Below, in pieces: positions 45,951-54,592 of a DNA stretch of 64,000 nt. Each line of letters starts with the position of its first letter. Position 1 is the stretch's first letter. A model generated the notes under the pieces. That model worked only from the letters and a program-made list of their open reading frames with translations, had not been told where the DNA came from and made no database searches. Position numbers and translations under genes: made by a program. This DNA comes from Saprospiraceae bacterium (GTDB lineage: Bacteria; Bacteroidota; Bacteroidia; Chitinophagales; Saprospiraceae): contig JAIYCH010000089.1 in the NCBI GenBank assembly GCA_027488135.1, positions 124,001 to 188,000 on the forward strand, read 5' to 3'.

Positions 45951-46697
45951 ATGAAGTTATTACAAGATAAAGTTGCCTTAATTACTGGCGGATCAAGAGG
46001 AATTGGCGCTGCATTGGTTGCCCGTTTTGTAGAACACGGCGCTCATGTTGCTTTCACTTACAGATCAAGTGCTGCAGAGGCTGAAAAAGTAATTGCTGAT
46101 AATGCAGTTTCAGGTATTACCATAAAGGCTTATCAATCAGATGCATCTAATTTTCAAGCTGCCGAAACCTTAGTAAATCAGGTGATAGAAGATTTTGGTA
46201 AATTAGATATTTTAGTAAATAACGCAGGAATAACGCAAGATACCTTGTTATTAAGAATGACTGAGGAACAATGGGATAAAGTAATTGAAACAAATCTTAA
46301 ATCTGTATTTAATCTTTGTAAGCAGGTTTTAAAACCTATGATGAAAGCTAAAAATGGAGCCATCATAAATATGGGTTCTATTGTTGGCGTCACGGGAAAT
46401 GCGGGACAAGCGAATTATGCGGCTTCAAAAGCTGGAATTATAGGCTTTACAAAATCTTTAGCCAAAGAGATGGGTACGAGAAATATTCGTTGTAATACCG
46501 TTGCACCGGGATTTATTGAAACGGATATGACAGATGAGTTAGACGACAAAACCAGAGAGGCTTATTTAGCTAATATTCCATTAAAAAGATTCGGGAAATC
46601 TTCTGAAGTGGCAGACGTTTGTGTTTTTCTGGCTTCTGACATGGGTGCTTATATCAGTGGACAGACTATTAGCGTTTGTGGTGCATTGACTACCTAA
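45951..46697 (+). CDS. fabG: 3-oxoacyl-[acyl-carrier-protein] reductase
   Basis: A 248-residue short-chain dehydrogenase. It has the cofactor loop TGGSRGIGAALV, the NNAGI motif, and the catalytic Ser-Tyr-Lys (INMGSIVGVTGNAG, NYAASKAG). PGFIETDMT and the C-terminal VFLASDMGAYISGQTISV match FabG, which reduces 3-oxoacyl-ACP with NADPH in fatty acid elongation. Other SDR substrates cannot be fully excluded because the gene stands alone, away from the fab cluster. It is divergent from tetR and convergent with the AKR-Rid fusion gene. Confidence 0.93.
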   Translation: MKLLQDKVALITGGSRGIGAALVARFVEHGAHVAFTYRSSAAEAEKVIADNAVSGITIKAYQSDASNFQAAETLVNQVIEDFGKLDILVNNAGITQDTLLLRMTEEQWDKVIETNLKSVFNLCKQVLKPMMKAKNGAIINMGSIVGVTGNAGQANYAASKAGIIGFTKSLAKEMGTRNIRCNTVAPGFIETDMTDELDDKTREAYLANIPLKRFGKSSEVADVCVFLASDMGAYISGQTISVCGALTT

Positions 46698-46718
46698 GGA
46701 TGTTAAATAGCAACCCTT

Positions 46719-48167
46719 TTACTCTTCAAGGTCATCAAGGATAGCATCAGCTTCTACCTCTACCAAATATTCATCGCCTATCAATCTGGCTACCACCAAG
46801 GTATTTGTTGGATTAATGCCTTCAAACCTTTTACCATGCACTCGTGCAATGGCTTCCCAATGGTTTATATCCGAGACAAAAACCCTTGTTCTGACGACAT
46901 CCCTCAAGGTAGCATTCATTGATTTTAAAGCACCTTCGATTTTATCCAATACAAAGTGCATTTGAGAATCAGGGCTACTGCCACCTATTAACAACGATCC
47001 CTGCGTTGCGGTGGTACCCGAAACAAAAACATGATTACCCTTTTTTACTGCCCGTGAATACCCTGCAAAAGACTCCCAAATGGTACCACTTGAAGCACTA
47101 TATCTGCCATTTCCCTCATCTTTTACTTGGAAAGCGGGCGGAAATGAAGCAATATGATGGCTTAAATCACCTGAAGCGGTCAGAAAAGGAGGATATCTGT
47201 ATTCATCTCCACAATCGCCGTTTACAGATTTGAATGTATTGATTAAAGCAGCTATTTCCACTTTAGATTCCTCATCCAAAGTCATTTTACTTACCTGTGT
47301 ATTCTCAACAATGTGTTCTAACTCTCCTAACCTTGCGCCAATAATGACTGAATTACATTTAAACCCCTCTTTAATATAAAGAGAAGCTAGCTGAGCAATT
47401 GATATGTCTAATTTTTTTGAAATAGCATCTAATTTTTCAAGCAAGTATTGAAATTGATTCCAATCACAAACCTCCTCTTGAAACCTTTTATACTTCATTA
47501 GAGACCAGGTAGGTAATTCCTCTATGGAGGTTTCCCCTTTTCCCAACCATTTATTTGAAAAAAAACCACCTGCTACGGTGCCATAGCATAGAACCCGAAC
47601 CTGATTTTCCAAACAAAATGGAATCAATTTATTCACTGCCCTTTGATCAAACAGAGAATGAGAAATTTGATTAGATACAATGGGTATGCCAGAATCAATA
47701 GCCATTTTCAAATGCACTGTATCCATATTTGTTACCCCTAACGAATTAATATAGCCCTCCTTCCTCAGTTCATCTAAATAAAATAAGGTTTCAATCCAGG
47801 ATGGATCTGTATAATCCCAGGCATGAAATTGAAGTAAATCAAGTTGATGCACATTTAACCTGTTTAAAGCCAGTGTTACCGCATCTTTAACCATATCTTT
47901 TGAATTATGGCCAGGTTTAGGTACCCATTTGGTAGCCAGAACAGGCAAGGATTTACCTTCCTCTTTTCTTTTTTTGTATAAAAGACCAGCAATGATTTCA
48001 GCAGAACCATAGTGGTCGGCCATATCGAAAAAATTCAAACCTGCATCGAGATATGCCTCCATATTTTTAACTACAGAAGCGGGATTGAAGTTTGCATTTT
48101 TCCGCTCGATGTCGGCAATCTGCCATAATCCAATGATTACCGGAGGAATATTTATGTTCATAAACAT
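46719..48167 (-). CDS. Aldo/keto reductase fused to a C-terminal Rid (YjgF/RidA-like) domain
   Basis: A 482-residue two-domain protein. Residues about 1-320 are an aldo/keto reductase barrel with the catalytic tetrad in place: Asp and Tyr in FFDMADHYGSAE, Lys in VLATKWVP, His in LLQFHAWDY; an NADPH-binding end is near SVIIGARLGELEH. Residues about 345-482 are a Rid-family domain (GYSRAVKKGNHVFVSGTTAT, VVRTRVFVSDINHW, LVVARLIGDEYLVEVEADAI). The Arg that RidA uses for imine or enamine hydrolysis is not seen at the PxR position (here PTN), so this resembles non-deaminating Rid subgroups. Inferred: reduction of a carbonyl compound with the Rid domain binding or clearing a reactive relative. An ATG two codons in is also possible. 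The APC permease gene lies 178 bp upstream. Confidence 0.88.
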   Translation of the reverse strand: MFMNINIPPVIIGLWQIADIERKNANFNPASVVKNMEAYLDAGLNFFDMADHYGSAEIIAGLLYKKRKEEGKSLPVLATKWVPKPGHNSKDMVKDAVTLALNRLNVHQLDLLQFHAWDYTDPSWIETLFYLDELRKEGYINSLGVTNMDTVHLKMAIDSGIPIVSNQISHSLFDQRAVNKLIPFCLENQVRVLCYGTVAGGFFSNKWLGKGETSIEELPTWSLMKYKRFQEEVCDWNQFQYLLEKLDAISKKLDISIAQLASLYIKEGFKCNSVIIGARLGELEHIVENTQVSKMTLDEESKVEIAALINTFKSVNGDCGDEYRYPPFLTASGDLSHHIASFPPAFQVKDEGNGRYSASSGTIWESFAGYSRAVKKGNHVFVSGTTATQGSLLIGGSSPDSQMHFVLDKIEGALKSMNATLRDVVRTRVFVSDINHWEAIARVHGKRFEGINPTNTLVVARLIGDEYLVEVEADAILDDLEE

Positions 48168-48345
48168 ATTATTTTTTCCTGAAAAATTTTCATAAATTCA
48201 TATTTAAACAACTATAAGTCAATAATTTACATAAATAAATTATTGATAAATTTCCTTATTTATTTTTTTTCTGCCTTATAAAATCAATATTTTCTCTAAA
48301 TTATAAAAAATAATAAATAATTTTATAACAGTATTACTCTCGGTG

Positions 48346-49779
48346 TCATCCCTCGGGAAGTTCCTCAAAATGGGATTTCCCATTTTTATTTTTAAGCCAA
48401 AATGTAAAAAACCAGGCACTTCCCATGTTCATAACGATTAACCAAACCCAGGTTGCTTTAAAATACCAATGACTTAGAGTACTGTTTAAATCCTTTATGG
48501 TATGAAATACCAGTAAGATGGACAATAAAAAAACACCTAAAATCGCCAATAGCGTTCTAATTTTTGGAAAGCGATAACCTAGCATATTAGCTGAAAGAGA
48601 TTTATTTTTTAGGGGTAAAAACACCACTGAAAGACAAATAAGGATAAAATTCACCAGCATGGAAGTGACCATAATATCGATACCTAGAAAAATATCACCA
48701 GCGAAATGGCATCCTAAAATACCCAGGGCAGAAATGAATGAACTGAATAAAATGGCACTTTGCGGTGTCTTATTTGTTTGATTAACTTTTGCAAAAACAG
48801 GATGAATGATGCCATCTTTTGCCCAGGCAAATACCAGTCTTGAAACAGATAAAATCATTCCTGGCAAATCGTTCAATAAAGCAATGGCAGCACCTGATAG
48901 GATAATAGCTGACCAAAATGGATTTAATAAGATGGAAAACAACCCTGGAGCAGTCAGATCTTTCTGTTTTGCCTCCTCCGCAATGTACCACCAGGGAATA
49001 GAATGATAAACCGCCGCGGAAAAAACAAAATAATATATTCCTACCAAGGAAATAGCCAGAATAATAGCTTTAGGTAAATTTTGATACGGATTTTTAGCTT
49101 CACCTCCCGCCTGAGCTATAGAATCGAAACCTATAAAACTGGCAAATAAAATGGAAGCACCCGTAAAAAGAGTTTGCCAGGAAAATGCCAATACAGGTTT
49201 TTCCATTAAGCGCATACCTGTTTTATCCATTAAAGCCTTGGCAAAATCTGTTTTATCATAGTAAAATCCCCAAAAAACAACCAAGCCACCTAAAATAAAC
49301 ATAAGGAACATGAGAGGAATTAGGGTATTTGTATAAAATGAGCCTCCCTTAATATTTGTAAAAGTAAAAAAAACAAGAATGGCTAAAGCTAAAAATAATC
49401 TGATAGAAGGTATATCTAAAAAGGCACCTATGTCTAAAAAACCGAGGGCATTGAAAAAATCTCTGAAGAAGGGAATGGTTACAAAAGCAACCACACCAAT
49501 AACCAAACTCAATCCAAACCATTGGGAGAAACTGGCAACAAATCCAATGTAAGGATGCAGACTTCTGCTTGCATAAATATAACTGCCTCCCGCTCTTGGC
49601 ATGGCCGATGCCAGTGCCGCATAAGAAAGAGCGGCAAAAAGAGCGGGAACAGCTGCTATTAGAAAAGCAACTAAAACATAAGGCCCTATCCCCGGAACAT
49701 TCCTTTGTATCATTATGGGTACGACATAAATGGAAGCACCTACCATGGAACAAATACCGGTAGCTGTTAATGTTAGCAA
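48346..49779 (-). CDS. APC family amino acid/polyamine permease, 5' end disrupted at a homopolymer
   Basis: A polytopic permease with 12 hydrophobic segments; 477 residues from the TTG at 49779. The first helix and signature (TLTATGICSMVGASIYVVP, then LSYAALASAMPRAGGSYIY) match APC amino acid transporters. The conserved family N-terminus continues upstream of this TTG in the same frame (GLDRHLNLLTLTATG), so the true start is earlier. Reading back, the frame enters a poly-A tract (49813-49829 as T on the plus strand) as Lys codons and meets TAA at 49830-49828. No ATG exists in any nearby frame. One more A would join the frame to a TTG (about 49841) and give MQES followed by Lys residues. Substrate unknown. 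Either an assembly error, a phase-variable gene or slippage-dependent expression. Confidence 0.85.
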   Translation of the reverse strand: MLTLTATGICSMVGASIYVVPIMIQRNVPGIGPYVLVAFLIAAVPALFAALSYAALASAMPRAGGSYIYASRSLHPYIGFVASFSQWFGLSLVIGVVAFVTIPFFRDFFNALGFLDIGAFLDIPSIRLFLALAILVFFTFTNIKGGSFYTNTLIPLMFLMFILGGLVVFWGFYYDKTDFAKALMDKTGMRLMEKPVLAFSWQTLFTGASILFASFIGFDSIAQAGGEAKNPYQNLPKAIILAISLVGIYYFVFSAAVYHSIPWWYIAEEAKQKDLTAPGLFSILLNPFWSAIILSGAAIALLNDLPGMILSVSRLVFAWAKDGIIHPVFAKVNQTNKTPQSAILFSSFISALGILGCHFAGDIFLGIDIMVTSMLVNFILICLSVVFLPLKNKSLSANMLGYRFPKIRTLLAILGVFLLSILLVFHTIKDLNSTLSHWYFKATWVWLIVMNMGSAWFFTFWLKNKNGKSHFEELPEG

Positions 49780-49812
49780 ATTTAAATGCCTGTCTAAACC
49801 ATTGGATTCCTC

Positions 49813-49829
49813 TTTTTTTTTTTTTTTTT
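49813..49829. repeat. 17-bp poly(T)/poly(A) homopolymer at the 5' end of the APC permease gene
   Basis: Seventeen T in a row on the plus strand (A17 in the permease sense). It is by far the longest single-base run noticed in the window. It sits exactly where the reading frame of the permease is lost. Confidence 0.95.
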
Positions 49830-49873
49830 ACTTTCTTGCAAAATAATATGATTCCTTCTTTTAATAAAATTTA

Positions 49874-50494
49874 ATGGCCTTTATTATTTTTTATATGATT
49901 TTACCGCCAGAAACAATTATTATCGGAGAACAGGAATGGATGAGTACCAATCTAAACACCAGTTCATTCAGAAATGGAACGCCCATTTACCATGCTGTTA
50001 ATGAGGAAGAATGGGAGTATGCTTCAAAGAACCATCTACCCGCTTTTTGCCATTATGAAAATAACGATTCATTGGGGCTGATTTTCGGAAAATTGTATAA
50101 TTATTATGCAGTTATAGATGAAAATGGCCTGGCTCCAACGAACTTTAAAATTCCATCTGTCACAGACTGGACTGGTTTGGCCACTCATTACGGTGGTTTA
50201 ATGGTAGCAGGTACTCATATAAAGTCCATAGATTGTTGGGAAAGTGGTACCTCCGATTCATCCATAACGCAAGAATTATGTCTGTTCAACGGATTTCCAG
50301 GAGGTCTAAGATACCCCTTGGGATACTTCGATTTAGCCAATTCTAATGGTTTTTGGTGGTCAATGACCAACTATGACCATGCTAATGCAATGGGAATAAA
50401 CCTTTACTATGACGATACAATGATCTTAAAAAGACATTATGGCAAAGGAAACGGGTTTTCAGTACGGTGTTTAAAATCTACGATTCTATTTTAG
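49874..50494 (+). CDS. FISUMP-domain protein without a recognisable export signal
   Basis: A 206-residue protein that is essentially one Fibrobacter succinogenes major paralogous (FISUMP) domain: GEQEWMSTNLNTSSFRNGTP, then GKLYNYYAV, LAPTNFKIPSVTDWTGL, FPGGLRYPLGYFD, WWSMTNYD and the closing GFSVRCLK. The domain is normally part of secreted or lipid-anchored surface proteins. Here only MAFIIFYMILPPE precedes it, too short for a usual signal peptide; an ATG seven codons in is an alternative start. Either the signal has been lost, or the upstream exon-like part was cut by rearrangement. The 3' end overlaps the convergent RND permease gene by 17 bp. Confidence 0.8.
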   Translation: MAFIIFYMILPPETIIIGEQEWMSTNLNTSSFRNGTPIYHAVNEEEWEYASKNHLPAFCHYENNDSLGLIFGKLYNYYAVIDENGLAPTNFKIPSVTDWTGLATHYGGLMVAGTHIKSIDCWESGTSDSSITQELCLFNGFPGGLRYPLGYFDLANSNGFWWSMTNYDHANAMGINLYYDDTMILKRHYGKGNGFSVRCLKSTILF

Positions 50495-53400
50495 GAGGAA
50501 TTAATTTATAAATGACCGGAGTGAAAATTCTAGAAAGTAATGTTGAACTTATTAGCCCTCCAATAATTACTATCGCCAAAGGTGAAATAAGTGGATTGGT
50601 TGAAAGAGCAATGGGTATAAGGCCACCAATGGCAGTCAATGAAGTCAGGATAATGGGTAAAAATCGAATTTCACCTGCTTCTCTGATAGCAATGTCCAAC
50701 GGTTTTCCTTCCTCTCTTAATTGATTGGTGAAATCAACCAATAAAATAGTGTTTTTAATTTCTATACCAGCCAGTGCAATGAGTCCAACAACGGCTACAA
50801 ACGAAAGGGAATTTCCAGTTAACCATAAAGCGGAGAGTGCACCTACCATGCCTAAAGGGATGACGCTTAACACAATAATGGTACTTTTAAAGGTTTTAAA
50901 CTCCAAAAGAAGAATACCAATAAATAGAAAAATGGTTAGAATGATAATAATGGTAAAACCACTGAATGATTCCTGCCTGGTTTCATATTCTCCCCCCATC
51001 TGAAAGGTATAACCAGAAGGCATAGCAAATTGATCCAGTTTATCCATGACCATTTTAATGACCTCGTCGTTTAAATATCCTTTATTTACAAAAGCGGAGA
51101 TAGAAACCATCCTTGTCTTATCCAAATGATTTATCGATAAAGGAGACGATTCAAGTTCAAGATGAGCAAATTGGGTTAAAGGGATAGCTTTGCCTCTAAC
51201 ATTTTCCACAAATAAGGTTTTAAAAACATCCAGATTTAATGGAACATTTTCCTTTTTCTTTATTAAAATCTGATAATCCTCTCCATCGTCGTCTGACATA
51301 ATACCTATTGGTATTCCAGCCAGAGCCAGTCGCAGGGTTTTATCAATGGAAATGGTAGAGATACCTAATAATGCTGCCTTTTCTTTATTGATTTTAACCC
51401 TTAGGTCTGTTTGAAGATTACTTACAGGATTATTCACATAAATGGTACCTGGCACACTTTTTATAAGATTTTCAATTTTGAAGGATAAAGCCCTCAAAGA
51501 ATCCAGATTATCCCCTAATAATCTAACCTCCACTGGGGCAATAACAGGAGGACCTTGTTCAAAATTATTTATCTGAACTTTTGCTCCATGAAAAGGGCTC
51601 CATTCATTCCTCAGGGAATCGATTAAAAACATTTTTCTTTCCACTGAAGAGGTTGGATCTAATTGAACAAAAATTTCTGCAAAATTTGGTTTTTTAATAG
51701 ATCTAATCTCATTATAATATATTTGTGGGTTTCCCATACCCACATTGGTAGCATAATATTGAACATCAGAAATTTTAGTCAACTCTTTTTCAACAAACCT
51801 GGAAATAGTGTCTGTATTTTTAATATTAACTTGTGCTGGTGGGGTAATTCTGATGAGAAATTGAGGTTTTTCTGAAGCTGGAAACAAACTAAATCCAATG
51901 ATTGGAATGATTTGCAAGGAGGCAAAAAAGACCACTAAGATAATTCCCATAGTTTTGAGAGGGTTATTTAAAGAAGTTTCCAAAATGGGAGCATAACTCT
52001 TACTGATACCGTTTTTAAGAACACGCATAAACCAATTTCCCTCAGAATGAGCCATTGTTTTTTTCAAGAGAATATTTCCAAGAAATGGAATAACAGTTAA
52101 AGAAACTAATAATGAAGCCAAAACAGATGCGATGACACTGATAGGCAATGACCTTATGAATTCACCAGAAGCTTCGGGAAGAAAAATTAACGGAAGAAAG
52201 GCGATAATTAAAGTGGCAGTGCAGCCCAAAACAGCTGTTCCAATCTGGGAAGTCGCCTTTAGGACTGCATCTTTTCGACTAAATCCATTCAACATCCATC
52301 TTTCAATATTCTCAATGACAACAATACTATCGTCAACCAAGAGGCCTAATGCTACTACTAAGCCTACAATGCTCAATTGATTTAAACTAAATCCAAGATA
52401 ATTTAAAATGATAATACCTATCGACAAAGAGAGAGGAATTGAAATCATTACAATAATAGCTGGCCTGAATCCGAGGGGAAGCAAAGTAAACGCAACCAAC
52501 AAGATGGCCCAGATAAAATCGAAACCTAAGCCGGATAATCTTTTTTGCACTACCTCTGCCTGATCAAAATGATGAACCATGTCAATATTAGACGGTAAAT
52601 TCTTTTTAAACTTTTCAAGAATAGGTTGATAAGCCAGTTGTGTTGCTGCAATATTTTCCTTCGACTTTTGGGCAGCAACCACAAATATACCCCTGTGGCC
52701 ATTCAACCTGGTGATATGATCTCTTTCTGCAAAAGTCATAGAAACGTTTGCAATATCTCTCAGTTGAACATTTCTGTTATTTGCAGAATAAACCAGGGTA
52801 TTTTTAATTTCCTCGACATCTCTAAAATTCCCACTTGATTTAACATTAAAATATCTGTTACCCACGTCGATACTACCGGAAGGAATATTTGCCAGCTCAC
52901 TTTGTAAATTATTAATAACAGATTGTTGGGGGACACCTAAGCGCGCCATTCGCTCAAAATCGAGAGAAATTTGAATTTGTTCTTCTGGCAATCCTGCAAT
53001 TTCAATATTTTTTAAGGCCGGAATTTTTTCAAGTGCCTCTGCCAGTTTATCCGCCTCCATTTTCAATTGCTTCCAGGTTGCCGTCTCAGAAATCAACGCA
53101 GTCTGGATTACATTTACATTAGAGGGACTCACCTTTTCTACCGTTGGAAGATCCATGTCTGAAGGAAGTTTTCCCTTCAAAGATGCCAGTTCACGCACCA
53201 GTTCCTGATATTTTTCGTTAACATCCACGCCATATTTGAATTCCACCCGTATCACTGCATATCCATCCCCGATAATACTTTTCAATCTCCGAATATTTTC
53301 AAGACCGTACAAGGCCTTTTCCATTGGTTTAATGACCAGTTCCTCAATATCCACCGGGCTGGTACCCGGATAAATAATAGTTACTGGAAAAATAGGCGCA

Positions 53401-53522
53401 TTTAATTCGGGATCCTCGGCTCTGGGCATATTGATAACCGTAAAGGCGCCAATAACAGAAATGAGAAGGAATACAATTAATGTAAAAGGATAATTTTTAA
53501 CGGCAAAATCAGTGATTCTCAT
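50478..53522 (-). CDS. RND efflux transporter, inner-membrane permease (second operon)
   Basis: A 1014-residue RND permease with twelve membrane helices and two large periplasmic loops. The N-terminus (AVKNYPFTLIVFLLISVIGA, MPRAEDPELNAPIFPVTIIY, YPGTSPVDIEELVIKPMEKA) and the proton-relay helix (ALGLLVDDSIVVIENIERWM) are intact, and LIALAGIEIKNTILLVDFTN is the matching second-half motif. It differs clearly from the first permease (39559-42711), so it is not a recent duplicate. It acts with the lipid-anchored adaptor (11 bp upstream) and TolC-like channel of its operon. Substrate not readable. Confidence 0.95.
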   Translation of the reverse strand: MRITDFAVKNYPFTLIVFLLISVIGAFTVINMPRAEDPELNAPIFPVTIIYPGTSPVDIEELVIKPMEKALYGLENIRRLKSIIGDGYAVIRVEFKYGVDVNEKYQELVRELASLKGKLPSDMDLPTVEKVSPSNVNVIQTALISETATWKQLKMEADKLAEALEKIPALKNIEIAGLPEEQIQISLDFERMARLGVPQQSVINNLQSELANIPSGSIDVGNRYFNVKSSGNFRDVEEIKNTLVYSANNRNVQLRDIANVSMTFAERDHITRLNGHRGIFVVAAQKSKENIAATQLAYQPILEKFKKNLPSNIDMVHHFDQAEVVQKRLSGLGFDFIWAILLVAFTLLPLGFRPAIIVMISIPLSLSIGIIILNYLGFSLNQLSIVGLVVALGLLVDDSIVVIENIERWMLNGFSRKDAVLKATSQIGTAVLGCTATLIIAFLPLIFLPEASGEFIRSLPISVIASVLASLLVSLTVIPFLGNILLKKTMAHSEGNWFMRVLKNGISKSYAPILETSLNNPLKTMGIILVVFFASLQIIPIIGFSLFPASEKPQFLIRITPPAQVNIKNTDTISRFVEKELTKISDVQYYATNVGMGNPQIYYNEIRSIKKPNFAEIFVQLDPTSSVERKMFLIDSLRNEWSPFHGAKVQINNFEQGPPVIAPVEVRLLGDNLDSLRALSFKIENLIKSVPGTIYVNNPVSNLQTDLRVKINKEKAALLGISTISIDKTLRLALAGIPIGIMSDDDGEDYQILIKKKENVPLNLDVFKTLFVENVRGKAIPLTQFAHLELESSPLSINHLDKTRMVSISAFVNKGYLNDEVIKMVMDKLDQFAMPSGYTFQMGGEYETRQESFSGFTIIIILTIFLFIGILLLEFKTFKSTIIVLSVIPLGMVGALSALWLTGNSLSFVAVVGLIALAGIEIKNTILLVDFTNQLREEGKPLDIAIREAGEIRFLPIILTSLTAIGGLIPIALSTNPLISPLAIVIIGGLISSTLLSRIFTPVIYKLIPPKIES

Positions 53523-53533
53523 AACCGGTGGAA

Positions 53534-54592
53534 TTAGGGTTTAATATTAATAGTGGCACCATCTGTCAGATAAGGGCCACCTTCTTTAATAAGGTAGGTA
53601 TTGGGTTCGAAAGTAAAATCTGTCCATGCGCCTATCTTATCAAAACCAGCTATATTAATTTTAACTTTTTTTGCCGTTTTTTTATCCGTGGTAATAAAAA
53701 TAAAACCATCTTGCTGATTGGCATCAAGTAGTGCAGAAAAGGGAATACGAAACACCTCAATGCCTTTTGATGAAGTGATTACGGCTTTACCAAACATGCC
53801 ACTGGCAAGAGAAATTTCTGAAGTATTCAAGGGTTTTAATTCAACGGTAAGCGTCCCGGTAAATGGATCTACCAGCGCTGATTTACGAACTATTCTTGCC
53901 GGCACAGAATTACCATTTTCAAAACTTACACTGGCTGCTTCCCCTACCCTTAAAATCTGCCATTGATGGTCCGTAACCCCTGCTTTTAGCACCCAAGCCG
54001 TATTCCCGGCAACATCATTAGCCAAAAACACAGGAGAACCAGGGCCTACAACCTGACCCACATCCGCTAATTTTTTTAAAATGAATCCACCAGCAGGTGC
54101 CGTTATAGTACTGAATTGACCATTAAAACTAGCCGTTTTAAATTGTTCTTTTGCCAGGGAAAGAGCTGATGTTGCATTTTGAAATTGTTCCAAAGTGGCT
54201 ACACTGTCCAGGTACAAATTTTTTACCCTTTGTAAATCTCTTTCCGCCTTTTCCAACCCAATTTTGGACATTTGTATTTGGCTTTGTATTTCTATTGGAT
54301 CTAAAGTTGCCAGGATTTGACCTTTTTTTATGGCATCTCCTTCTTTAACAAAGACGGCGTTTATGATACCACCTAATTTAAATGAAAGGTATCTTTCATT
54401 TTCGGTAGTAAAAATGCCCGACAATAAGAAAGGTTCGTTGATGACCTCTTTTTTAAGTTCCACGATAGAAACCGGTATTATATCTGCATCTAACTTATTG
54501 GTAGCTGTTGCTTTATCAGCATGGCAACCCGTTAACATTAAAAATATGCCCATTGAAATAATGGTAAACAGCGTTGATTTTATCATTTTCAT
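53534..54592 (-). CDS. RND efflux periplasmic adaptor lipoprotein (second operon)
   Basis: A 352-residue membrane-fusion protein. The signal peptide ends in the lipobox LTGC (about residue 23), so this adaptor is lipid-anchored, unlike the one in the first operon. Conserved parts are KLGGIINAVFVKEGDAIKKG, the coiled-coil region (about 85-150), FSTITAPAGGFILKKLADVG and the beta-barrel domain (about 190-260). Its ATG overlaps the tolC stop codon (ATGA), indicating translational coupling, and the permease gene follows after 11 bp. Confidence 0.93.
   Translation of the reverse strand: MKMIKSTLFTIISMGIFLMLTGCHADKATATNKLDADIIPVSIVELKKEVINEPFLLSGIFTTENERYLSFKLGGIINAVFVKEGDAIKKGQILATLDPIEIQSQIQMSKIGLEKAERDLQRVKNLYLDSVATLEQFQNATSALSLAKEQFKTASFNGQFSTITAPAGGFILKKLADVGQVVGPGSPVFLANDVAGNTAWVLKAGVTDHQWQILRVGEAASVSFENGNSVPARIVRKSALVDPFTGTLTVELKPLNTSEISLASGMFGKAVITSSKGIEVFRIPFSALLDANQQDGFIFITTDKKTAKKVKINIAGFDKIGAWTDFTFEPNTYLIKEGGPYLTDGATINIKP

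Noticed and set aside
48168-48345. AT-rich 178-bp gap upstream of the AKR-Rid gene as a hidden gene or RNA
   Set aside because: No open frame of note, no tRNA-like folding and no clear hairpin; probably the promoter region of the AKR-Rid gene, although no good -7 box was found.
49349-49753. 134-codon frame inside the APC permease on the same strand
   Set aside because: Rich in Cys, Phe and Ser, with no family resemblance; it is the off-frame shadow of the membrane helices.
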